NCBI RefSeq assembly: GCF_017894385.1
Contig: NZ_CP059560.1
Coordinates: forward strand, 4,348,501-4,412,500
Reading direction: 5' to 3'
Length of the DNA: 64,000 bases
Origin: Aromatoleum petrolei
GTDB lineage: Bacteria > Pseudomonadota > Gammaproteobacteria > Burkholderiales > Rhodocyclaceae
In this document: piece by piece, positions 8,000-15,862 of the stretch
Numbering within the stretch: the stretch's first letter is position 1
How the letters are laid out: every line of letters begins with the position of its first letter
Translations under genes and position numbers: made by a program
The notes under the pieces: generated by a model
Told to the model about the DNA's origin: nothing
Seen by the model: only the letters and a program-made list of their open reading frames with translations
Databases searched by the model: none

Positions 8000-10900
8000 T
8001 TACCGATTCCGCTTGATGCGTTTGGATTGTTTGGCTTGCGCCGGGGGCGGCAGTCCGGGGCAGTCCTGTTGGCCCAGGTTGCGTGCCAGTTCGCCCAGCA
8101 CGCGGGCGTGCATTGCATCGCCGTGATTTCCGCGCAAGGCCGCCAGACGCGCAAGCAGGCAGATCTGCTTCACCACGGAGTCGAACTTGCGCGCGCTGCG
8201 CGGCACGCTGTCGATCGCCTCCTCGTAGATGCGTGCGAGGGCCGGCCCGTCGTCGGCACACACGCCCGCGAGCAGCCGCGCGGCGAGTTCGGCGTCGGCC
8301 GGCTTCACCGCATCGAAGAAGTCGCCGCTGTGCGCGAATAGCGCGCGCGCAGCCTGTGCACACATGGCCGCCTGATCCATGCCGCGCTTGCGCGCGGCAG
8401 CGTCGTCGGCTTCGAGGAGGAGCCAGTCGAGCTGTAGCCGGTTGATCATCAGGTAGGGATCGAAGCCCGCATCGCCCGGCGTGCCTTCGGCCCCGAAGTA
8501 GGCCTCGCGCGCCCGCGCGAGCAGCGCGCGTACGGTCGGCCAGTCGCCATCCTTCGCCGCGAGCACGGCGGCTTCGCGCTTGAGCGCGCTGCCAAGGAGG
8601 GCGCAGCGTTCGCCGTTGGGCGGCAGGATCGTGCCGGCAGGCATGGGCTTCGCCAGGGCGATAAGGTTCTCGAGGCGCGCGACGGCCGATTCGATCAGGG
8701 CGGCGTCGCCCTGCGCCTCGCCCATGCGTGCTTCGAGGTTGGCGAGTTGTTCGACGACGCGCACGGGCACGCGGCCGCTGCGGTCCTCGCCGGCGAGCGC
8801 GATGCGATAGGCGGCACAGGCGCGTTCGAAGCCTTCGCTGCCGAGTTCCGCATAGATCGCGCCGATGGCGGCCTGCACTTCGGGCAGATCCTTCCACGCC
8901 GCCGGGACATGCGCGAGGATGGCCGCAATGTGGCGTGCGACCTCGGCCACGCCGCGAGCGCGGTGCGACAGGTCGACGCGCACGCGTGCGAGGGCGTCGG
9001 CGAGGTCGACCGGCGACACGATGTTGGTGGGGACGCGCGCCGTGCCGTCGTCGGCGGGGGCTTCCAGCATGTAGTGCGGATCGCCGTAAGCCTGGTAGGC
9101 GCCCCAGGTGTTGTACTGCGGGAACTGCTCCCAGGCGTCGCGGCGCGCGGTGAATACGGCGGGGCCGAAGGGTTTGCCGTCGCGCACGAAGCTCTCGAAG
9201 AAGCTCGTCGCGAAGAGGCGGGCGGCCTCGTCATTCACCTGCCAGCCGGCTGCGACCACGCAGCGCACGCCGATCTCGATCAGCTCGCGGGCGAGGCTGT
9301 AGGCGAGCCGGTTGGCGGTGTCCGGCGCGACGGACATCGCGCCGAGGTGGCAGCAGTTGAGGAACACGAGCTCGGGCACGACTTCGAGCTGCGACACCTC
9401 CGCGGCGGTGAGCAGCATGCCGTCGGAGAGGACGACGCCGGTGCGCCGCGTGCCGTCGCGCGCCGTGGCCTCGAACACCCCGTGCGCGGCGATGACCAAC
9501 ACCTTGCACGGCTGGCGGAAGAGGCGCGCGAAGACGTCGAGCGCCTCCTGGCCTTCGCCGTAGCTGACTTCGTAGCCGCATTCTCCGAGCAGGTCGCGGA
9601 TCGCCGCGCCTTCGGCTGCGGCTCCGGGCAGGTCGGGCAGATGGTCGTCCGGTGGCGCGGGCAGCGCCCGCGCGGGATCGCCGAACTGGGCGTAATAGCC
9701 GTGGGTGGAGGGGTTGGCGATCACGCAGGCGAGCTTGCGCGTGATGCTGAGCGGGTTGCGGCGGAAGCGCCCGGAGGCGAACTGGCGCACGATCGCCGTG
9801 TTAAGCGCCATCGGCTGCTCGTCGGCCTGCAGCATCTCCCACGGCAGGTTCGCGGTGTAGCCGTCGACGACCAGGACGAGTTGTTCCGCCTCGCGCGCGG
9901 CCGCCTTGAAGTCCAGCGGCACCATCAGCTGGAACAGCGTGCGCGACAGGTCGGCGTTGTAGTGGTCCTGGGTGATCGCGTTGCGCACCAGCGCCTCGAC
10001 GAGGCCGGGCTGGCGCTGGTGCAGGACGCTTTCAGCGCGCGCGCGTTCGGACAGGAACACGTATTTCAGGCGTGCGGCGATCGCGCGGCTGTCGTCCGCC
10101 GCAGCCTGCCCACTGCCGTCCGCGGGGCCGTCATCCGCGGTGACGAGCATGCGCGGCCAGTAGCCGAAGGGCGCGAATACCGACAGGCGCGGCCGGGCGC
10201 CTTCGCCCTCGTTGAGCCGTTCGGCGACCTCGATGCGCGACTCCAGGCGGCGCAGGTCGCCGGCCATGCGTTCGGGCAGCTGGCGCACCGCGCGGGCGGC
10301 GCTGATCGCGGTATCCATGAAGAGTTCGATCAGTTCGAGACGTGCGACCCGCAGCCGCGTCAGCGGCATCGCATCGGCGAACTGGTGATTGGCGGCGAGC
10401 ACGCCGCGCACGATGGATTCGATGGAGTCGTCGACGCTGATGTGGGCGGTGGAGTTGTAGCCGATCAGCAGGCTCGCGAGCGTGAGCTCGCTCGCGCCCT
10501 CGTCCCCGCCGTGGCCCTCGGTGCCCTGGCGGTCGTGCGAGTGGAGCAGGTAGCGCAGGACGCCGGCACGCACGGTCTCGACGATGTCGGCGGCGGACAG
10601 TTCGCCGAAGCGCCCCAGGCCGACGATCACCGCGCCGCGGCCGGTGCCGCGCAGGCGGTCTTCCCGGCTGCGTGCCTGCAGCACGACGGCCGCCGAGCCG
10701 ATTTCGCCCGCATACACGCCGAGCCGTTCACGCTGGCGCAGGGCGCCGTCGACCAGCGCGTCGTTGATCGCGGCCTCGGCGCCGGCGATCGCGTCGCCGA
10801 GGTAGTGGCCGCACAGGATGGGCTGGCGCGCGAAGCGCAGGTCCATCGCGCTGACGGACACCTGCAGCGGGTGGATCGCGGTGACCGGACGGCGCCGTCG

Positions 10901-13798
10901 CGGGCGCGTGCCGACGAGGCTGCACGCGAGTTCCTCCTCCGTCGGCAGCACGGGCGGCGGGGCGTCGTAAGTCGCGGTCGGGGCAGCGGCGCCGCGCGTC
11001 GCGGGCAGGCGGCCGAGGCGGCTCGTGGTGCCGGTCTGCAGCAGGTCGACGACGGCGGGGAAGTATTCCTCGGTGCCGGTCAGCGCGCCGTGGTCGACGG
11101 GCATGTACCAGTATTGTTCGGTGGGCAGGTTCGCGAGCCGGCCGGATGCCCAGCTCACCGACCCGTCGCCCAGCGGGGTGCCGATCAGCTTGATCTGGCC
11201 GCCTTCCAGCGTGGTGCCGCAGGGGGTGTTCTCGGCTTGGCCGAAGACGTAGCTCACGCGCTCGACGGGCTGCGGCGCGTCGTTCGTCGCGAGCGGTCCT
11301 TCCCACAATCCGCGCGCGGCCGTGAGCGTGGCGGTGCTCGGTTGACCGCCGATGCCGTCGCCGAACCAGCGGTCGCGGTTGGCCTTGGCGGCGGCCGGCC
11401 AGATGGGGGCGCGCAGCCAGTCGTCGTGCAGCGTCGGCCCCGCGTCGATGAAGCCGGGGCGCGGCAGCAGCTGCATCGCGCCGGGGAAGCCCGCTACGAT
11501 GTCGAGCACGCCCTGCATGCCGTGGCCAAGGTCCATGCGCGCGAGCTGGCGCATGGTGCCGGACTTGCCGAGTAGGGTCTCGACCATGAGGTGCGAGCCG
11601 TTGTTGGGCGTGCCCAGCATCACCAGCCGTCCGCCGGGGCGGCGCACGACCTCCGCCCACAGGTCGGGGTGCGTCGCGATCATCGTCCGGCACACGAGGC
11701 CGCCCATGCTGTGCGCGAGCAGGCGCACGGGCTGGTTGGGGTGCGTCTTCAGCGCTTGCCGGAGGATGTCGGACAGGCGCTCGGCCGCGCCGCCCGGGGC
11801 ATGGATGGGCCGGCGCCAATCGTAGGGGAAGCGGATGACCCGGTGCGTCGCCTCCAGATGCTCGGCGAGGTCACCGTAGAACATGTCGAACAGTGCTTCC
11901 TCGCGCACGTCGGCCTTGTCCATCGCGATCTTGGCGAGGCCGCCGGTCGCGAGGTCGAGGAAGTCGAACCACACGCGGTCGCCGTCGCCGGACTTGCGCC
12001 CTTCCTTGCGCAGCTCGAGGTGCGAACCCATGATGCCCGGCAGGAAGATCACCACCGGGCGGCTGTCGGGGCGCGGCGCCTCGCGCAGGGTGGTGCGGCT
12101 GGCGGCGCGTTCGCGTGCCTCGGCGGCACCGGGTTCGCGGCGGCGCGCGATGGCGCTGAAGGTGGGCAGGGTGGCCGGGTCGCTGCTCGTGAGCCAGTCG
12201 CGCAGCGCCGTGCGGGTGTGGCGGTTGGCGAAGTAGCTGAAGTGATTGACCGAGGCGCCTTGGTCGAAGAGGTAGCGCGCCTCGTTGCGCATCGCCAGGC
12301 CCGCGTACATCGAGTCGGTGTCGACGACGAGGTCGTTGTCGTGGCGGTCGAACAGCATCCAGTCGGTGAACATCACGCCGAGGCGTTTCAGGATGCTGGT
12401 TTCCTGGATGTCGCCGCTGATGACGGCCATCGCGATGCCCTGCTTGCGCTGTGCGGTCGCGAGCAGCGTGCCCATCGGGGCGTCGGTGAGCATCGCCTCG
12501 ATGCCGGGGACGAGACGCGCATCGACACGCTTGTCGGCAATCTCCAGCACGACGCGCTTGAATGCGGACAGCACCGCGCCGCCGGCCGGCCCGGTCACGG
12601 CGCCGACGAGCCGGGTGGTCAGGCTCAGGAGCCCGGACAGGAACAGGTCGAGGTTGTCGGAGAGCAGCGTCGTGCCGCGCGCGGGGCAGGCCACGCGCAC
12701 GTAGCGTTCGATGCGGAAGTTCTTGTCGGCGAGCTCCTGGCGCAATGCGCGCAGCGTGTCCTGCTCGCGCGCTGTGAGGAGGTCGCGCAGGCGCTTTTCG
12801 CGCTCGGATTCGCCCGCGTTGGGCGGCGGGGCGTGGCGATACGCGGCGATGGCGTCGTCGCTCAGGCCCGCGAGGCAGAGCAGGTCGCCGACGAGGCCGC
12901 CGCGCGAATGCGTGACGACCGACAGGCGGGCGCCGGCGGGCAGCGTGCGGGCGAGCTGCAACGCGTTGTCGATCGGGCTTTCGGAGAAGGTGCGATGCTC
13001 GAAGCCGAAGATGCGCTCGCCGAAGCGGCGTGCGAGGGGATCCCAGTCCGCGGCGGCGCTGCCGGCGCGCAGATCCTTGAAGCTCCCCAGCGTGTGCGAG
13101 GCCGTGCCGTGGATGAAAAGCAGCATCGGCGCGTCGCCGATCGCGGCGAGGCGCGGGTCGTTGGCGGCGCAGCGGTCCGAACTGCCGAGGCCGTCGCCGT
13201 CGCGCCACTGGTAGAGCCCCGGTTCGCCCGCGAGGCGGCTTTCGATCGCCCACATCAAGGCCTTCGCGCCCAGCCACGAGGCGCCGGCGGAGGCGAGATC
13301 CTCCGCGCGCTCGCCCAGCCAGTCCTGCAGCCATTCCAGCGCCTTGTCGCGCGCGGCGTCGGCGATCGCGTCGTGCCCCAGCGTGAGCACCGATACGCCC
13401 GACCATAGCCAGTCGGGAATGCCGCGCGCCGCCGCGGCCGGGTCGCGCAGGGCGGCGAAGTCGATCGAGCCGTCGGCGCGCACGGCGTCGGGGCGCACCC
13501 GCGCGAGGTCTTCGCGGAGCTTGTCGGCGCGGATGAACACGGTGGTGCCGTCGCCCGCTTCCAGCGCGAGGAGGCTGTCCTCGCGCAGGCGCGCGTCGGT
13601 CGTGGCGGCCGCGTCGCGGCCCGGCGCGCTCAGCGCATAGCTGGCCTGCACCGCGACGACGCCGTCGAGGAAGGGATCGGGGGCCGCAGTGTCGGCCGCG
13701 CGCGTGCCTGCCTTCAGGGCTGCGGGCAGGGCGTCGGCTTCGCGCGCGGTGCCCGGCAGGTGGAAGACGAGTTCGCTCGGTTTGCGGGGTGCCGGCAT
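8000..13798 (-). CDS. Double alpha/beta-hydrolase CHAT-protease fusion protein
   Basis: A 1,932-aa cytoplasmic protein without a signal peptide. An N-terminal alpha/beta hydrolase has LLFIHGTASH (about 227-236) and nucleophile Ser298 in THSRGG. A second LCAT/lipase-like hydrolase begins with VIFLPGIMGSH and has Ser697 in HSMGG. A central region (about 940-1250) has no assignment. The CHAT (caspase-HetF-like) peptidase domain has catalytic His1439 in AAHGVF and Cys1483 in NCCHLG. The last 350 residues look helical and TPR-like. It starts 60 nt after a caspase-family gene on the same strand, so the two are probably co-transcribed. A proteolytic switch controlling lipase activity is an inference, not shown. 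High confidence in the domains, low in the role. Confidence 0.85.
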   Translation of the reverse strand: MPAPRKPSELVFHLPGTAREADALPAALKAGTRAADTAAPDPFLDGVVAVQASYALSAPGRDAAATTDARLREDSLLALEAGDGTTVFIRADKLREDLARVRPDAVRADGSIDFAALRDPAAAARGIPDWLWSGVSVLTLGHDAIADAARDKALEWLQDWLGERAEDLASAGASWLGAKALMWAIESRLAGEPGLYQWRDGDGLGSSDRCAANDPRLAAIGDAPMLLFIHGTASHTLGSFKDLRAGSAAADWDPLARRFGERIFGFEHRTFSESPIDNALQLARTLPAGARLSVVTHSRGGLVGDLLCLAGLSDDAIAAYRHAPPPNAGESEREKRLRDLLTAREQDTLRALRQELADKNFRIERYVRVACPARGTTLLSDNLDLFLSGLLSLTTRLVGAVTGPAGGAVLSAFKRVVLEIADKRVDARLVPGIEAMLTDAPMGTLLATAQRKQGIAMAVISGDIQETSILKRLGVMFTDWMLFDRHDNDLVVDTDSMYAGLAMRNEARYLFDQGASVNHFSYFANRHTRTALRDWLTSSDPATLPTFSAIARRREPGAAEARERAASRTTLREAPRPDSRPVVIFLPGIMGSHLELRKEGRKSGDGDRVWFDFLDLATGGLAKIAMDKADVREEALFDMFYGDLAEHLEATHRVIRFPYDWRRPIHAPGGAAERLSDILRQALKTHPNQPVRLLAHSMGGLVCRTMIATHPDLWAEVVRRPGGRLVMLGTPNNGSHLMVETLLGKSGTMRQLARMDLGHGMQGVLDIVAGFPGAMQLLPRPGFIDAGPTLHDDWLRAPIWPAAAKANRDRWFGDGIGGQPSTATLTAARGLWEGPLATNDAPQPVERVSYVFGQAENTPCGTTLEGGQIKLIGTPLGDGSVSWASGRLANLPTEQYWYMPVDHGALTGTEEYFPAVVDLLQTGTTSRLGRLPATRGAAAPTATYDAPPPVLPTEEELACSLVGTRPRRRRPVTAIHPLQVSVSAMDLRFARQPILCGHYLGDAIAGAEAAINDALVDGALRQRERLGVYAGEIGSAAVVLQARSREDRLRGTGRGAVIVGLGRFGELSAADIVETVRAGVLRYLLHSHDRQGTEGHGGDEGASELTLASLLIGYNSTAHISVDDSIESIVRGVLAANHQFADAMPLTRLRVARLELIELFMDTAISAARAVRQLPERMAGDLRRLESRIEVAERLNEGEGARPRLSVFAPFGYWPRMLVTADDGPADGSGQAAADDSRAIAARLKYVFLSERARAESVLHQRQPGLVEALVRNAITQDHYNADLSRTLFQLMVPLDFKAAAREAEQLVLVVDGYTANLPWEMLQADEQPMALNTAIVRQFASGRFRRNPLSITRKLACVIANPSTHGYYAQFGDPARALPAPPDDHLPDLPGAAAEGAAIRDLLGECGYEVSYGEGQEALDVFARLFRQPCKVLVIAAHGVFEATARDGTRRTGVVLSDGMLLTAAEVSQLEVVPELVFLNCCHLGAMSVAPDTANRLAYSLARELIEIGVRCVVAAGWQVNDEAARLFATSFFESFVRDGKPFGPAVFTARRDAWEQFPQYNTWGAYQAYGDPHYMLEAPADDGTARVPTNIVSPVDLADALARVRVDLSHRARGVAEVARHIAAILAHVPAAWKDLPEVQAAIGAIYAELGSEGFERACAAYRIALAGEDRSGRVPVRVVEQLANLEARMGEAQGDAALIESAVARLENLIALAKPMPAGTILPPNGERCALLGSALKREAAVLAAKDGDWPTVRALLARAREAYFGAEGTPGDAGFDPYLMINRLQLDWLLLEADDAAARKRGMDQAAMCAQAARALFAHSGDFFDAVKPADAELAARLLAGVCADDGPALARIYEEAIDSVPRSARKFDSVVKQICLLARLAALRGNHGDAMHARVLGELARNLGQQDCPGLPPPAQAKQSKRIKRNR

Positions 13799-13858
13799 CC
13801 TGGCCTCCTGCGGCGGTGGGGATGGACGCGCCGGCCGTCGAGGGGCCGGCGCGGGGCG

Positions 13859-14653
13859 TTACGCGAACACCTTGAAGCGGCGCGCGCTGCGGGTGCCGAA
13901 GATCTGCGGATCCTGCGGCAGGCGGGTGGAGGGCAGATAGTTGCGGATTTCCCTGAACCAGTGCTCGTAGGTCGCCGTCGCGGGCAGGTTTTTCAGCGTT
14001 TTCAGTGCATAGAAGGTGAAGGCGCCGTTGGGGCGGCCGTTGAAGCTGGTGTCCCAGCTGAACTGGGTGTCGAGGCAGCCCGCCAGCAGCAGGTCGCCGC
14101 CGGCGCGCGTGAAGCCGCCGGACAGCCGCGTCGGGCGCGTCGTGTCCGCGGGCAGGGCTTCGCGCTTCATCCACACCGACGGGGGCAGGAAGCGGGCGCG
14201 CGGCATGCCGGGGTCGAGATCGCTCTCGTCGCCGCGCGTGACGGTGCCGGAATGGCAGCTGTCGGAGATGAGGACGATGCGCACACCGCCCGCACGCCGG
14301 CTGAAGAGGTCGTGCAGTTCGTCGTCGAGCAGCACGTTGCCGCTGTCGATGTCCCACGGGCACAAGGCCTCGTCGCGCGCGTCGGGCTCGTCGCCGTCGG
14401 TGTCGGGCAGCCAGGTGCCGTGGCCCGAATAGGTGAGCACGATCGTGTCGCCCTTCGCCGCACCGGTGACGAGCGTGTCGATGGCCTGCACCATCGCCGA
14501 CTTGGTCGCTGCCGAGTCGAGCAGCTTGCTTGTCGAAAAGCCGCGTTCGGTGAGCGCGGCCCCCCAGTCGCTGGCGTCATTGACGCAGCCGGAGAGGTCG
14601 CTGTCGGTGCCGGGGTAGTTGTTGATGCCGATGCAGAGCGCGCGCCTTGCCAT
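13859..14653 (-). CDS. Caspase-family (C14/metacaspase-like) peptidase
   Basis: 264 aa, opening with the caspase-fold strand ARRALCIGINNYPG. The dyad is His78 in TYSGHGT and Cys133 in SDSCHSGT. In between, CVNDASDWGAALTERGF is typical of prokaryotic metacaspases. The start was moved in from 14713 to ATG 14653, which has AAGGAG at 6-nt spacing and removes a Gly/Ala-rich leader. There is no membrane segment or signal. The CHAT-hydrolase gene follows 60 nt downstream, so two caspase-superfamily proteases share a transcript. Probable specificity is Arg/Lys, as in metacaspases; the substrate is unknown and the neighbouring fusion protein is one candidate. Confidence 0.88.
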   Translation of the reverse strand: MARRALCIGINNYPGTDSDLSGCVNDASDWGAALTERGFSTSKLLDSAATKSAMVQAIDTLVTGAAKGDTIVLTYSGHGTWLPDTDGDEPDARDEALCPWDIDSGNVLLDDELHDLFSRRAGGVRIVLISDSCHSGTVTRGDESDLDPGMPRARFLPPSVWMKREALPADTTRPTRLSGGFTRAGGDLLLAGCLDTQFSWDTSFNGRPNGAFTFYALKTLKNLPATATYEHWFREIRNYLPSTRLPQDPQIFGTRSARRFKVFA

Positions 14654-14817
14654 GAGAGTCTCCTTCGGATGTGGAGCATCCCCGCCTCCCGCGGCGGCCC
14701 CTGCTGCCCGCATGCCGGAGCAATGCGGTCGGAATCGGGCGCAACCTTGCTGTCGGGGTATGTGGGCTGCCGCGCCCGGGACGGGGCGGCGCCGCGCATT
14801 TATTCTGTTTAATTATC

Positions 14818-14846
14818 TGTGTAGAGCCCGCCTACCCCTTTGTCAA
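14818..14846 (-). promoter_or_regulatory. Sigma70-like promoter before the caspase-CHAT pair
   Basis: On the minus strand TTGACA (14846-14841), a 17-nt spacer and TACACA (14823-14818), followed by AT-rich GATAATTAAAC. The -35 is perfect and the -10 is weak (3 of 6). It lies just past the stop of the chitosanase-like gene and 165 nt before the caspase start. It would let the caspase and CHAT genes be expressed apart from the chitosanase. Confidence 0.4.
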
Positions 14847-14858
14847 ACCCGGCCTGTG

Positions 14859-15809
14859 TCAAGCCGTGACGTCATCGAACGCGCAAAGGCGCGCGACCTG
14901 GGCGATGTCGGCGACGCCGGTGGCGGGCAGGCCGTTCTTCGCCTGCCAGGCCTTGATGCAGCGCGCGCTGGTCTGGCCGAAGAGGCCGTCGGCCTTGATG
15001 TCAACGCCGCGCAGCGACAGACCCAGCTGCAGGCGGCGCACATCGAGCCCGCGCATGATCGGCGAGCCGACCGCGAGCGGGCGCGAACCCGGGGCCGGGC
15101 CGTCGAAGCAGCCCGGCGGCAGGGCGGACAGCGTCGCGGGCGAGATCTCGGCGTTGCGCACGACCAGAGGCAGCTCGAGGTTCCAGTAGCCCTGGTCGAT
15201 CAGGCGCTGGAAGGCATCCATGCGATACACGGTGGGGCGCAGGTCGGCGCGCGCATGGCCGCCAAGCCAGGCGCGCCGCGTCGCCACGTAGCCGGCGATC
15301 CATTTCCGTTCGCCCGCGTCGGCCACGCTTCCGTGCGCGGCGTTGCAGCGGTCGCGCATCGCCTTCCATGCGCCGTGCACGAAGCTGTCATACACCACGG
15401 CGCAGCCCAGAGGCGAGGCGATGCCCTCGCGGGCGGCCGTGCGCATCGCCGGCTGCCAGTAGTGCTCGTCGAAGAAGGCGTCCTGCACGTCGCGCATCAC
15501 CGCGTCGTCGGCGCCCGCGCGCAGGATGTTGTGCAGCGCGCCGTCGCTGTCCAGCGCGAGGTCGACGGCATCGAAGCGCGGCAGGTAGCGCTCGAGCAGC
15601 GGGGCGAATTCGGCGCCGGGCGCCGTGCAGTACTGGCGCAGCAGCTTGGCGAGGTTGCCCGAGCCGAGCGTCGTCTGCGAGCGTCCGTAGGTGAGGTGGC
15701 CGGTGTCGCCGCGGATGATCGTGACCATGCCGTAGTCGCCCAGCACTTGTCCGGTCTCGAAAAGATTGACGATGCTCTCGGCGGTCTTCTTTTGCGTGGC
15801 TGTCAGCAT
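14859..15809 (-). CDS. GH46 chitosanase-like protein with C-terminal peptidoglycan-binding domain
   Basis: 316 aa from ATG 15809 (AGGAG 8 nt upstream); a longer frame to 15896 looks non-coding. The N-terminal 220 residues resemble GH46 chitosanases: an early acidic residue in NLFETGQV, then GDTGHLTYGRSQTT and the helical core. The last 75 residues form a PG_binding_1-like domain (MRGLDVRRLQLGLSL, DGLFGQTSARCIKAWQ). No signal peptide or lipobox is visible, which is odd for an enzyme with a cell-wall-binding domain. Release by lysis or a type VI route is possible. It lies upstream of the caspase gene on the same strand, 205 nt away. Activity on chitosan or on de-N-acetylated peptidoglycan is inferred from family. 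Confidence 0.75.
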   Translation of the reverse strand: MLTATQKKTAESIVNLFETGQVLGDYGMVTIIRGDTGHLTYGRSQTTLGSGNLAKLLRQYCTAPGAEFAPLLERYLPRFDAVDLALDSDGALHNILRAGADDAVMRDVQDAFFDEHYWQPAMRTAAREGIASPLGCAVVYDSFVHGAWKAMRDRCNAAHGSVADAGERKWIAGYVATRRAWLGGHARADLRPTVYRMDAFQRLIDQGYWNLELPLVVRNAEISPATLSALPPGCFDGPAPGSRPLAVGSPIMRGLDVRRLQLGLSLRGVDIKADGLFGQTSARCIKAWQAKNGLPATGVADIAQVARLCAFDDVTA

Positions 15810-15862
15810 GGACTCGACTCCTGTCGTCGGGGAAACTCGGGGGGAAGGGATGGGGGCGGTGC

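Noticed and set aside
8747..11575. 942-codon open frame on the plus strand
   Set aside because: Lies antisense inside the CHAT-hydrolase gene; rich in Arg, Ala and Gly with no family pattern, as expected from a GC-rich shadow.
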